Positions 1 to 8,100 of a DNA stretch of 8,477 nt are shown here, in pieces. Within the stretch, counting starts at the first letter, position 1. Every line of letters begins with the position of its first letter. Origin of the DNA: Fidelibacterota bacterium UBA7300 (GTDB lineage: Bacteria; Fidelibacterota; Marinisomatia; Marinisomatales; UBA2128); contig DKQU01000047.1 in NCBI GenBank assembly GCA_002471865.1, positions 1 to 8,477 of the forward strand, written 5' to 3'. The notes beneath the pieces are model-generated. The model was not told the origin of the DNA and ran no database searches. It saw only the letters and a program-made list of their open reading frames with translations. The position numbers were made by a program, and so were the translations under genes.

Positions 1-159
1 GAAGATGCCGGTCTCGGTCGTCTAGATGTCAGCTACGCTTGGTCGGATGCATTAAGGATCAGTCTAGGCGGATTTTTCCTCTGGGGGAACGAGGATACAC
101 TTTTTGGTCAGTTTGATGTGAACGATAATATCTATCTAAAAATTAAGTACAGTTTTTAG
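1..159 (+). CDS. C-terminal end of an outer-membrane beta-barrel protein (5' truncated by window edge)
   Basis: Frame 1 is open from the first base to a TAG at 157-159 and gives the last 52 residues of a protein. The sequence alternates polar and hydrophobic residues, as in transmembrane beta strands (for example RISLGGFFLWG and the final IYLKIKYSF). It ends in an aromatic Phe preceded by Tyr-Ser, the usual C-terminal signal recognised by the BAM assembly machinery. This fits an integral outer-membrane protein of a Gram-negative bacterium. The barrel family and substrate cannot be told from this fragment. The next gene starts 199 bases later, after its own promoter-like sequence, so this gene probably ends a separate transcription unit. 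A weak 5-bp hairpin (158-162 with 172-176) follows the stop but has no T-tract. Confidence 0.7.
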   Translation, partial: EDAGLGRLDVSYAWSDALRISLGGFFLWGNEDTLFGQFDVNDNIYLKIKYSF

Positions 160-273
160 GGTTCCAAAAGTACCCTATACTTTCAAATATCTGTGTACTT
201 TAGAGTCTTGTTTCACCTTGATTGAAAAGCCGTTATTGTGTATTATTGCACTGTGTTTTTCGAAATATTTTCA

Positions 274-279
274 TATAAT
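274..279 (+). promoter_or_regulatory. Candidate sigma-70 -10 box for the phoH operon
   Basis: A perfect TATAAT sits at 274-279 in an AT-rich stretch of the OMP-phoH intergenic region. No good -35 hexamer stands 16-18 bases upstream: TTGCAC at 246-251 is 22 bases away and CTGTGT at 251-256 matches poorly. There is no TGn extended -10. A start site near 286 would give a leader of roughly 70 bases before phoH, containing the leader ORF and hairpin described separately. The hexamer is seen directly; its use as a promoter is inferred. Confidence 0.4.
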
Positions 280-280
280 C

Positions 281-310
281 GATTGGAAACAGTTGTGTTG
301 CTGATTGGAA
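281..310 (+). repeat. Direct repeat GATTGGAA x2, 22-base period
   Basis: GATTGGAA occurs at 281-288 and again at 303-310, so the copies start 22 bases apart, about two helical turns. The first copy directly follows the TATAAT box. The last four bases of the second copy (GGAA) overlap the Shine-Dalgarno-like GGAAG of the putative leader ORF. The placement would suit an activator or repressor site, but an 8-base repeat in AT-rich DNA can arise by chance. Confidence 0.3.
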
Positions 311-317
311 GAATTTT

Positions 318-362
318 ATGATAAGAGGTGAGCCTCATAAGGGGCTTTTTTTATTTCTATGA
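318..362 (+). CDS. Putative 14-residue leader peptide upstream of phoH
   Basis: ATG at 318 is preceded by GGAAG (307-311) at a 6-base spacing, a better ribosome site than phoH itself has. The frame encodes MIRGEPHKGLFLFL and stops at TGA 360-362, overlapping the phoH ATG (359-361) as ATGA, the usual arrangement for translational coupling. The ORF spans the terminator-like hairpin at 331-346, so a translating ribosome would keep that hairpin open. The Phe/Leu-rich end is partly forced by the T-tract and need not be a regulatory codon run. No family is recognisable. It could be a chance ORF; the case rests on the SD, the exact stop/start overlap and the hairpin together. Confidence 0.35.
   Translation: MIRGEPHKGLFLFL
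331..352 (+). terminator. Terminator-like hairpin with T-tract just before phoH (terminator or attenuator)
   Basis: AGCCTC (331-336) pairs with GGGGCT (341-346) across an ATAA loop: six base pairs, one of them T-G. The T-run 346-352 follows directly, its first T being the last paired base, and then ATTT. This is the form of an intrinsic terminator. It ends only about six bases before the phoH ATG, so no promoter fits between them. It either ends the upstream OMP transcript with phoH read by read-through, or acts as an attenuator in the phoH leader. I cannot decide between these from sequence. Confidence 0.5.
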
Positions 363-1312
363 AGAAAGAGATCCAAATTCAGGGAATAGATGCCGTTGAG
401 ATAACAGGTATTGCTGATACCAACCTAAAGATCCTCGAAGATTCATTCACCTGCAAAATACTACTCAGGGGTGACACCATTTTTATGGATGGAGACGAAC
501 AACCGGTGACACAAGCGGAGGAAGTCATCTCAGAAATGATGAACACTTTCTCCCGTAAGAACTCTCTAACTGAAGGCGATGTCCGTTCATTGGTGGCATT
601 AATTTCTGAGGGGCATCATGTTAAGGCGAATGATTCAGAGCAGGTATTGCTTTACACTAAGCAAGGCAAGATTGTTCCTAAATCAGAAGGCCAGAGGACA
701 ATGGTTGAGACCTGCCAGAACAGTGATATCTCACTGGTCATCGGTCCTGCCGGTACCGGGAAGACATATTTAGCAGTAGCGCAGGCAGTGGCAGCTTTTA
801 AGAATCGGCATGTTAAGCGCATCATCCTCTCCCGACCGGCTGTAGAAGCGGGAGAAAATCTTGGTTTTCTACCGGGGGACTTACGGGAAAAAATTGATCC
901 TTATCTGACTCCTCTCTACGATGCACTCCACGATATGTTCGCCTCAGCGACGCTCAAATCGCATGTTTCCAAGCGGGTTATCGAGGTAGTACCGCTGGCG
1001 TACATGCGCGGTCGAACGCTGAACGATGCCTTCATAATTTTGGACGAAGCGCAGAACTGTACTGCCATGCAGATGAAGATGTTCCTCACTCGCATGGGAC
1101 CTAATTCCAAGGCGATTATCACTGGAGATGTTACGCAGATGGACCTACCGTCCCGGGATAACTCGGGACTGCTCCAGGCGGAGACACTGTTAAAAGGTAT
1201 TGATGGAATCGGCTTCGTCTATATGACAGAAGAGGACGTAGTGCGGCATCGACTGGTGAAAGATATTATCAAAGCATATAACAAAAATGGTGGTAACAAA
1301 GGTGGCAAGTGA
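359..1312 (+). CDS. phoH: PhoH family ATPase (YbeZ/PhoH-like)
   Basis: A PhoH-type P-loop NTPase of 317 residues, about normal for the family. It is cytoplasmic; relatives bind ATP and are linked to RNA metabolism, often with YbeY. The N-terminal 110 or so residues form the usual pre-domain, followed by the PhoH domain. The Walker A motif GPAGTGKT is at residues 129-136. The family block SRPAVEAGE is at 158-166, with LGFLPGDL at 168-175. Walker B (FIILDEAQN) is at 225-233, and TGDVTQMD, a sensor-like motif, is at 255-262. The tail is short, Gly/Asn/Lys-rich and basic. The start is fixed because an in-frame stop lies at 338-340 and family similarity begins within a few residues. No Shine-Dalgarno is visible at the usual spacing, so initiation may depend on the overlapping leader ORF. 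It probably opens the six-gene operon. No ybeY or HD-domain partner is next to it here. Confidence 0.95.
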   Translation: MKKEIQIQGIDAVEITGIADTNLKILEDSFTCKILLRGDTIFMDGDEQPVTQAEEVISEMMNTFSRKNSLTEGDVRSLVALISEGHHVKANDSEQVLLYTKQGKIVPKSEGQRTMVETCQNSDISLVIGPAGTGKTYLAVAQAVAAFKNRHVKRIILSRPAVEAGENLGFLPGDLREKIDPYLTPLYDALHDMFASATLKSHVSKRVIEVVPLAYMRGRTLNDAFIILDEAQNCTAMQMKMFLTRMGPNSKAIITGDVTQMDLPSRDNSGLLQAETLLKGIDGIGFVYMTEEDVVRHRLVKDIIKAYNKNGGNKGGK

Positions 1313-2492
1313 CAGACAGCAAGTGGTGATCGCAGGCGGAAAGCGGACAGCCGTTGGCGCTTTCCAGGGATCTCTGGCGTCTGTGCCGGCAGCACGATTG
1401 GGAGCAACAGCCATCATGGCAGCGCTGGAAGTGAGCGGCGTTTCCGGCGACAGCGTAGATGAAGTCATCATGGGCAATGTGCTGAGTGCCGGACAGGGTC
1501 AAGCACCCGCCCGGCAGGCGGCTCTCTACGCCGGACTGCATGAATCGGTGGAGTGCCTCACGATTAACAAAATGTGCGGATCTGGGCTTAAGGCGGTGAT
1601 GCTGGCGTCGCAAGCCATCCAGTGCGGTGATGCGGAGGTTATCGTAGCCGGCGGGATGGAGAGCATGAGTCTTTCACCGTTCCTCATTCCACGAGCCAAA
1701 ACCGGTCTCCGGCTGGGACATACCGAACTGGTGGACAGCATCATCACTGACGGTTTGTGGGATGTGTACAATGACAAGCACATGGGGAGCTGTGCGGAAA
1801 CCTGCGTCCGGAAATATCAGTTTACGCGGGAGGAGCAAGACGAATTCGCCCGGGAATCTTACACTCGCGCTCAGAATGCCCAGGTTGACGGTACCATCGC
1901 TAAGGAGATCGTCCCGGTGGAAATCAAGGACCGCAAAGGGAATCTGTCTGAGGTGGCTGAAGATGACGAGCCCCAGCGAGCTAACTTTGAGAAGATGACG
2001 AAAATCAGACCGGCTTTCGAGAAAGACGGAACCGTAACTGCAGCCAACGCCTCCAAGATTAACGATGGCGCTGCGGCAGTCGTCATGATGAGCGCGGAAA
2101 AAGCATCGGAGTTGGGAATTAATCCCGTGGCTCGAATTGTGGCTCAGGCGAGTTTTGCTCAGGAGCCGGAGTGGTTTACTACCGCTCCTGTTGGAGCCAT
2201 TCGTAAGGTGCTGGATAAGTCAGGATTAACGGTGGATGACATTGACATATTCGAGATAAACGAAGCGTTTGCGGCAGTGACAATGGCGGCGGAGAAGGAG
2301 TTGGGACTGGATCACGACAAGGTGAACATTCACGGTGGAGCGGTAGCGCTGGGGCATCCCATCGGCGCCAGCGGAGCCCGCATATTAGTTACACTCCTGA
2401 ACGCCATGGAAAGCCGGAAAGCGAAACTTGGATTGGCGTCCCTTTGCCTCGGTGGGGGAGAGGCTTCGGCAGTGATTGTGGAGAGACTTTAA
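1287..2492 (+). CDS. Acetyl-CoA C-acetyltransferase (thiolase)
   Basis: A type II thiolase of 401 residues that condenses two acetyl-CoA to acetoacetyl-CoA, or cleaves it, in the cytoplasm. Numbered from ATG 1287, all catalytic elements are intact: nucleophile Cys97 in NKMCGSG, NEAF at 325-328, His357 in GHPIG, and the second Cys387 in [13 protein letters not shown] at 121-128 is also typical. The length and motifs fit the AtoB/ThlA/PhaA group, but I cannot choose among these names or exclude a slightly longer-chain substrate. The start is uncertain: ATG 1287 overlaps phoH by 26 bases and has no SD. GTG 1302 has GGTGG (1289-1293) eight bases upstream, would overlap by 11 bases, and leaves a family-like N-terminus. 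The gene is clearly GC-richer than phoH, ilvE or nusB. An acyl-CoA dehydrogenase follows after 2 bases. Confidence 0.93.
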   Translation: MVVTKVASDRQQVVIAGGKRTAVGAFQGSLASVPAARLGATAIMAALEVSGVSGDSVDEVIMGNVLSAGQGQAPARQAALYAGLHESVECLTINKMCGSGLKAVMLASQAIQCGDAEVIVAGGMESMSLSPFLIPRAKTGLRLGHTELVDSIITDGLWDVYNDKHMGSCAETCVRKYQFTREEQDEFARESYTRAQNAQVDGTIAKEIVPVEIKDRKGNLSEVAEDDEPQRANFEKMTKIRPAFEKDGTVTAANASKINDGAAAVVMMSAEKASELGINPVARIVAQASFAQEPEWFTTAPVGAIRKVLDKSGLTVDDIDIFEINEAFAAVTMAAEKELGLDHDKVNIHGGAVALGHPIGASGARILVTLLNAMESRKAKLGLASLCLGGGEASAVIVERL

Positions 2493-2494
2493 AC

Positions 2495-3643
2495 ATGAAT
2501 TATGACTACTCTGAAGAACAGTTATTGGTACAGAAGACTGCTCGGGAGTTCGCCCAGGAGCAGTTGAGGCCGGGAGTAAAAGAGCGGGACGACAAAATGG
2601 AGTATCCGACAGAGCAGATTAAGATGCTGGGCGAGATGGGCTTCATGGGGATGATGGTGCCGGAAGAGTGGGGCGGTGCCGGCTTCGATGCACTCAGCTA
2701 CTGTCTTGCCGAGGAAGAGATTTCCCGGGAGGATGCCTCTGCGGGAGTGGTCATGTCCGTGAATAACTCCCTTGTTTGCCAGCTTCTCATGGACTGGGCC
2801 AATGATGATCAGAAGGAAAAATACCTAAAGAAACTCGCTTCCGGTGAATGGCTGGGCGCCTTTTCTCTCAGCGAACCTCAAGCCGGCTCAGACGCCTCCA
2901 ATCTACTCTGCACTGCCAAGCGGGAAGGCGATCACTACGTCTTGAACGGAATCAAGAACTGGGTTACAAGTGGCATCAATTCTAATGTGGTGATCGTCTT
3001 CGCAGTTACAGAAAAGGGCATCGGTCACAAGGGTGTTTCCGCCTTCATTGTGGAGAAAGGGATCGCTGGTTTTACCACCGGCAAAAAGGAAAACAAGCTA
3101 GGCATCCGGGCATCGGATACGTGCGAACTTTATTTTGATGGCTGCACAGTATCGGCGGAAAATCTTATTGCCAACGAAGGTGACGGCTTCAAGATCGCCA
3201 TGAAGACTCTGGATGGCGGCCGGATTGGAATCGCATCTCAGGCGCTTGGTATTGGGCGGGCAGCATTAGAAGAATCAGTTCGATATGCCCAGGAACGGAA
3301 GCAGTTCAGTAAGTCTTTGTCTTCCTTTGGTGCTATCCGGGAGAAAATAGCCAAGATGAGCATCAATCTCGATGCAGCCCGGCTGTTAACGCACAAGGCA
3401 GCAGTTCTCAAGGATAAAAAGCAGTCGTATTCCAAAGCATCTGCACAGGCAAAATGGCTGGCATCGAAAACAGCCATGGAAGCCGCCACGGAGTGTGTGC
3501 AAATTTTCGGCGGCTACGGCTACATGCAGGAGTATGGAGTTGAGCGTCTCATGCGGGACGCCAAGATTACTCAAATTTATGAAGGTACATCAGAAGTTCA
3601 ACTTCTTGTAATAGCAAGAGCAGTTATGGAGGAATTATCATGA
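2495..3643 (+). CDS. Acyl-CoA dehydrogenase, short-chain/butyryl-CoA type
   Basis: An FAD-dependent acyl-CoA dehydrogenase of 382 residues, the usual family length, introducing the alpha-beta double bond into acyl-CoA and passing electrons to ETF. The substrate- and FAD-contacting region includes FSLSEPQAGSDASN (123-136) and NWVTSG (155-160). The second signature, FGGYGYMQEYGVERLMRD, spans 338-355. The likely catalytic base is Glu363 in IYEGTSE, the position used by short- and medium-chain enzymes; isovaleryl-CoA dehydrogenase instead has its base on another helix, so that activity is less likely. I prefer the ATG at 2495 over an upstream in-frame ATG at 2444: it has GGAGAG at 2480-2485 and gives the usual N-terminus, whereas 2444 lies inside the thiolase gene. 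The stop overlaps the ilvE start as ATGA. No etfAB, crotonase or hydroxyacyl-CoA dehydrogenase gene is in view. The exact substrate is unknown. Confidence 0.93.
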   Translation: MNYDYSEEQLLVQKTAREFAQEQLRPGVKERDDKMEYPTEQIKMLGEMGFMGMMVPEEWGGAGFDALSYCLAEEEISREDASAGVVMSVNNSLVCQLLMDWANDDQKEKYLKKLASGEWLGAFSLSEPQAGSDASNLLCTAKREGDHYVLNGIKNWVTSGINSNVVIVFAVTEKGIGHKGVSAFIVEKGIAGFTTGKKENKLGIRASDTCELYFDGCTVSAENLIANEGDGFKIAMKTLDGGRIGIASQALGIGRAALEESVRYAQERKQFSKSLSSFGAIREKIAKMSINLDAARLLTHKAAVLKDKKQSYSKASAQAKWLASKTAMEAATECVQIFGGYGYMQEYGVERLMRDAKITQIYEGTSEVQLLVIARAVMEELS

Positions 3644-4695
3644 CAACCACTGAAGTAGCAGTTGATCGTCCCTTACAAGATTTGGATTGGGACAATCTGA
3701 CATTTTCGGTTACACCTACCCGCTCAATGTGGCTCATGGAGTGTGATAAAGAACTTGTTTGGAATGAGGGAAAACTGGAGCCATTCAGGAATTTACAAAT
3801 GTCACCAGCAGCTGGAGTACTCAACTATGGTCAGGGAGCTTTTGAAGGGATGAAAGCTTATCATACAGAAAAGAACCGTATTGTGCTGTTTCGTCCTGAG
3901 GAGAACGCTCGACGCCTTGTGGATTCAGCAACACGTCTCTGCATGCCACCAATTCCGGAAGAGAAGTTCATTGAAGGAGTGGAAGCAGTGGTGCGGGATA
4001 ACGCGGACTTTGTCCCTCCCTTCGGGAGAGGAAGTTTCTACATCAGGCCCATACTGTGGGGATCAGGACCTGTCTTGGGAGTAAAACCTGCGCCGTGGTT
4101 TTCTTTCCTTATATATGCATCACCTGTTGGACTTTATTTCAAAGGCGGACTCCGTTGTCTCAATCTGAAAGTATCTCATGACTTTCACAGAGCCGCTCCA
4201 CATGGAACAGGAAATGCAAAGGCAATCGGCAACTATGCTGCTTCTCTTTATCCACTGATGCAAGCTAAAGAAGAAGGATTTGACGAGGTCATTTACCTGA
4301 AAGCTGCCAATGAAGAGTTGGTGGAAGAGGTGGGAGCAGCTAATATTTTTGCCGTCAAAGGAAATAAGATGGTAACTCCGCGGCTGGGCGGTTCAATTCT
4401 CCCGGGCGTGACGCGTGACTCTGTGCTGACAATTGCGGCAGAACTCATGGATATGGAGACAGAAGAGCGGGATGTGACTTTAGAGGAAGTGCTGGATGCT
4501 GATGAAGTTTTTTGCACCGGAACAGCTGCTGTTGTCATGCCCATCGGCAAGATAACTGATAAAGAGAATACAAAAGTTTATTGTGAAGAACAGATTGGAC
4601 CGGTTACTCGAAAACTTTATGATATGCTCACGGGTATCCAAAAAGAAAAAGTAGAAGACAGATTTGATTGGCTTCGACCGGTACTGGAGATTTAA
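3640..4695 (+). CDS. ilvE: Branched-chain amino acid aminotransferase
   Basis: A fold-type IV PLP aminotransferase of 351 residues, moving the amino group between Leu/Ile/Val and 2-oxoglutarate. It serves the last step of branched-chain amino acid synthesis or the first of breakdown. Length and motifs match the larger BCAT subgroup that includes the mitochondrial enzymes. Visible elements are GQGAFEGMKAY at 64-74, the PLP lysine probably Lys194 in GNAKAIGNYAAS, EEVGAANIF at 229-237, GSILPGVTRDS at 251-261 and FCTGTAAVVMPIG at 291-303. The residue after the lysine region reads AIGNY where I recall GGNY in many relatives, a mild variation. The start is well supported: GGAGG (3628-3632) lies seven bases before ATG 3640, which overlaps the preceding TGA. 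Sitting behind an acyl-CoA dehydrogenase and thiolase, it could supply branched 2-oxoacids for an acyl-CoA route, but no oxoacid dehydrogenase is present here. Confidence 0.95.
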   Translation: MTTTEVAVDRPLQDLDWDNLTFSVTPTRSMWLMECDKELVWNEGKLEPFRNLQMSPAAGVLNYGQGAFEGMKAYHTEKNRIVLFRPEENARRLVDSATRLCMPPIPEEKFIEGVEAVVRDNADFVPPFGRGSFYIRPILWGSGPVLGVKPAPWFSFLIYASPVGLYFKGGLRCLNLKVSHDFHRAAPHGTGNAKAIGNYAASLYPLMQAKEEGFDEVIYLKAANEELVEEVGAANIFAVKGNKMVTPRLGGSILPGVTRDSVLTIAAELMDMETEERDVTLEEVLDADEVFCTGTAAVVMPIGKITDKENTKVYCEEQIGPVTRKLYDMLTGIQKEKVEDRFDWLRPVLEI

Positions 4696-4698
4696 CTT

Positions 4699-5145
4699 TT
4701 GAGCCTAATCCACAGCAGACGTCAGGCACGGGAGTTTGTACTTCAGGCATTATACGCCTATGAGTTTACCCATGACGAGCCAGAGGATATCCTTGCTCGA
4801 CTGAAAGAAATGAGTGAAGAGAAAGATGTGGATAAAAAGGTAGAATCGTATGTTCGAAAATTATTTTATGAAACAGTTACAAATCGAGAATGGACAAGTG
4901 AGGAGATTAAACTGCGACTTCAAAACTGGGAGTATGATCGGGTAGCCATCATTGACCGACTAGTCTTGCAGATGATGATTACTGAAATGGTGTTTTTCGA
5001 TGATGTACCGCCGAAAGTTTCTATTTCGGAAGGTGTAGAGATTTCCAAAAAATACAGCACTCCCGACAGTGGTGGATTTGTAAACGGTATTTTAGACTCA
5101 GTCTATCATTCTTTGGATGATTTATCGTTACCAACAACAAGCTAA
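4699..5145 (+). CDS. nusB: Transcription antitermination factor NusB (TTG start)
   Basis: NusB of 148 residues, a small all-helical RNA-binding protein that joins NusE (ribosomal protein S10) on boxA RNA to form the antitermination complex on rRNA operons. The N-terminal family motif SRRQAREFVLQALYAYEF is at 6-23. The conserved C-terminal block (PPKVSISEGVEISKKYS, 104-120, then GGFVNGILD, 125-133) is complete. The start codon is TTG at 4699, supported by GGAGA at 4686-4690 with an 8-base spacer and by a family-like N-terminus. No ATG lies before codon 38, inside the conserved core, so the TTG is needed. It begins 3 bases after the ilvE stop, so it is very likely cotranscribed. A sampled block (4801-4860) is only 33% GC, the lowest I counted. 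Confidence 0.95.
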   Translation: MSLIHSRRQAREFVLQALYAYEFTHDEPEDILARLKEMSEEKDVDKKVESYVRKLFYETVTNREWTSEEIKLRLQNWEYDRVAIIDRLVLQMMITEMVFFDDVPPKVSISEGVEISKKYSTPDSGGFVNGILDSVYHSLDDLSLPTTS

Positions 5146-5169
5146 TATTTAAGGGAAGAGTAGTAGATA

Positions 5170-8100
5170 ATGGCAAACATGCTAAAAAATTTATTCGGAT
5201 CTAAATCAGATCGCGAGGTCAAATCCTACGCTCCAATTGTAGAAGAAATTAATAGCATTTACGAGACTCTTTCCGAAAAGTCCGATGAAGAATTTGTTGT
5301 TCGGACTCGAGAATTTCAAGAGAAGTTGAAGAGTGTTAGAGACTCTGAAGAAGCCTCAGCCACAGCAGAGGGAAAATCCAAGAAGGAGGTTAAAGAACAA
5401 GTAGTAGCATCTGAGCAAGAGGTTCTGGAAGAGATTTTACCTGAAGCGTTTGCAATGGTAAAAGAGACTTGTCGCCGTTTGATGGGTGAGAATTGGAAAG
5501 TTGCTGGACAACCCACCGAGTGGAATATGATACCTTATGATGTTCAGTTAGTGGGTGCGGTCGTTCTCCATAGAGGAAAAGTGACAGAGATGAAAACCGG
5601 CGAGGGAAAAACTCTTGTTGCCACCATGCCAATTTATCTTAATGCGCTCACTGGACGCGGAGTACATGTGATTACCGTGAACGACTATCTGGCTTCTCGC
5701 GACTCTCAATGGATGGGGAAGATATACGAACGATTGGGCTTAACCGTAGGTTCAATCCTTAACAGTATGAGCAAGGATGAACGTCGGGAGATTTACAACT
5801 GCGATATTACTTACGGCACAAACAACGAATTTGGATTCGACTATCTGCGCGACAACATGTCTCTTACTCAGAAAGAACAGGTACAACGCGGCCACGCTTT
5901 TGCGGTCATTGATGAAGTGGACTCTATCCTCATAGATGAAGCTCGTACGCCACTCATTATTTCGGGTACGGTTGATAATCCCACTGAGTCGAAGGTGAAA
6001 GAATTCAAGCCAATGGTTGAGCGGCTTATCCGCCAGCAAACAAGCTTGGTAAATAAGTTGGTATCGGATGCTGAAAAGCTGTTGGAAGAGAAAAAAAACG
6101 ATGAAGCCGGTCTTCTTCTTCTTCAATCCATGCGAGGAGCCCCTAAAAACCGAAGATTGTCTAAAATCTTCCAAGAGGGATCTACTAAGAAACTGGCTAT
6201 ATCTGTAGAGTCTGCTTACATCCGTGACAAAAGGCTACATGAAGTGGACGATGACCTTTATTTCAGCATTGATGAAAAGAGTCACGTTATAGATCTTACT
6301 GAGAAAGGTCGGGAAGCTCTTTCCCCGGATGATCATGAGATGTTCATTATTCCTGACATGGGCGAAATGCTCCATGATATCGACAATGATGATTCACTCA
6401 GTTCTATGGAAAAGCGGCAGGAGACTGAGAAAGCACGACTTCTCCATAGCGAGCGAAGTGAAGTGATTCACAATATCAGCCAACTGTTGCGGGCTTATTC
6501 TCTGTATGAGAAGGATGTGGATTACGTTGTACAGGATGGCAAGGTGCTCATCGTAGATCAGTTTACCGGCCGGATACTACCGGGACGGCGGTACAGTGAA
6601 GGACTTCATCAGGCACTGGAAGCGAGGGAAAATGTAAAGATAGCGCATGAAACGCAGACGCTTGCTACAATAACGATACAGAACTATTTCCGGATGTACG
6701 ATAAATTGTCTGGAATGACAGGTACTGCCGAGACGGAAGCTGAAGAACTTCATTCTATTTATGGCTTGGATGTAACGGTAATTCCTACTCACGAAAAAGT
6801 CATTCGAGAAGATCATAATGATCTGGTATACAAGACGAAACGTGAGAAATTTAATGCAGTGCTTGATGAGATTGCCGAATGCCACAAGCGTGGACAGCCC
6901 ATACTTGTGGGAACCATTAGTGTGGAGGTGTCAGAAACACTTTCCCGCATGATTAAACGCAGGGGAATTCCTCATAACGTTTTGAACGCCAAGCAGCATC
7001 AAAGCGAAGCTGAAATTGTTGTTCGTGCAGGACAGCTCGGTGCCGTGACAATAGCGACGAACATGGCAGGTCGTGGGACTGACATCAAACTGGGCGAGGG
7101 CATCGTTGATCTGGGAGGACTGCATATAATTGGTACCGAGCGTCACGAGTCTCGACGTATTGATCTGCAGTTGCGTGGTCGTGCCGGGCGTCAAGGTGAT
7201 CCTGGTTCTTCCCGTTTTTATCTCTGTTTGGAAGATGATCTTATGCGACTGTTCGGAAGTGATCGAATAGCAGGTATTATGGATAAACTGGGGGTAGAGG
7301 AAGGTGAAGTAATTACCCATGGGATGGTAACTCGTTCAATTGAAAGAGCGCAGAAAAAAGTGGAGGCTAGAAACTTCTCTATTCGTAAACGTCTTCTAGA
7401 ATATGATGATGTAATGAATCAACAGAGAGAAGTGATTTACGGTTTGCGGGATAAAGCTCTTCACAGTGATGATGTCAGCGAAGAGATTAAAACCATTATG
7501 GATGATTATATAGTCGATTTGCTGGATGTACATGGAACTGATGGTGACTGGGACATTGATGCTCTCCAGAGTGAATTGTCTTCCGTCATGACCGTGGATC
7601 TTGACGAAAGTGCCATCAAGAAGCAGTCGTTGGAGGATCTCCATAAAGTCGTTCAGGATACTGCTGAAGCAGTTTATGCCGACAGGGAGAAGTTGGTTGA
7701 TCCGGAGTTAATGCGTGCTTTTGAACGATACATTCTTCTCCGCACTATCGATGATAAGTGGAAAGATCATCTCTATGCCATGGATCAACTTCGTGAAGGA
7801 GTGAATTTGAGGGCTTATGGTCAGAAAGATCCGCTGCTGGAATATAAGTCAGAAGGATTTGACATGTTTGTGCAGGCTCTGGCTGATGTCAACAGAGAAG
7901 TGATCCAACGGTTATATCGAACTCAGCTCCAGGGAATGCAAGAGGCGCCAACTCTAAGGAGTGCTCAGACCCCCAGTGGAATGCAGGTTCGTCACGCTGA
8001 TTCAACAGGAATGGGTTTAGTCGCTCCGCCTCAAGGTGCTTCTGGCGACGGTCAGGCTCAGCAGCAGGCTGCACAGGCAGGTAAACAAAAGCCTGTTACA

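Noticed and set aside
167..201. AAAGTAC / GTACTTT inverted repeat as terminator of the OMP gene
   Set aside because: A 7-bp AT-rich stem with a 21-base loop and no following T-tract is not a convincing terminator.
1269..1613. 114-codon minus-strand ORF across the phoH-thiolase junction
   Set aside because: It is antisense to two conserved genes in GC-rich DNA, where stops are rare by chance; the product is Cys/His/Arg-rich with no coherent domain.
2444..2494. N-terminal extension of the acyl-CoA dehydrogenase from ATG 2444
   Set aside because: The extra 17 residues are the thiolase C-terminal codons read in another frame; the ATG at 2495 has an SD and the family-like N-terminus.
5752..6174. 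140-codon minus-strand ORF inside secA
   Set aside because: It lies wholly within a well-conserved secA frame, has no recognisable domain and no ribosome site I would trust; it is a shadow ORF.
6931..7320. 129-codon minus-strand ORF inside secA
   Set aside because: It is antisense to the conserved helicase motifs of SecA, whose codon constraints explain the open frame.
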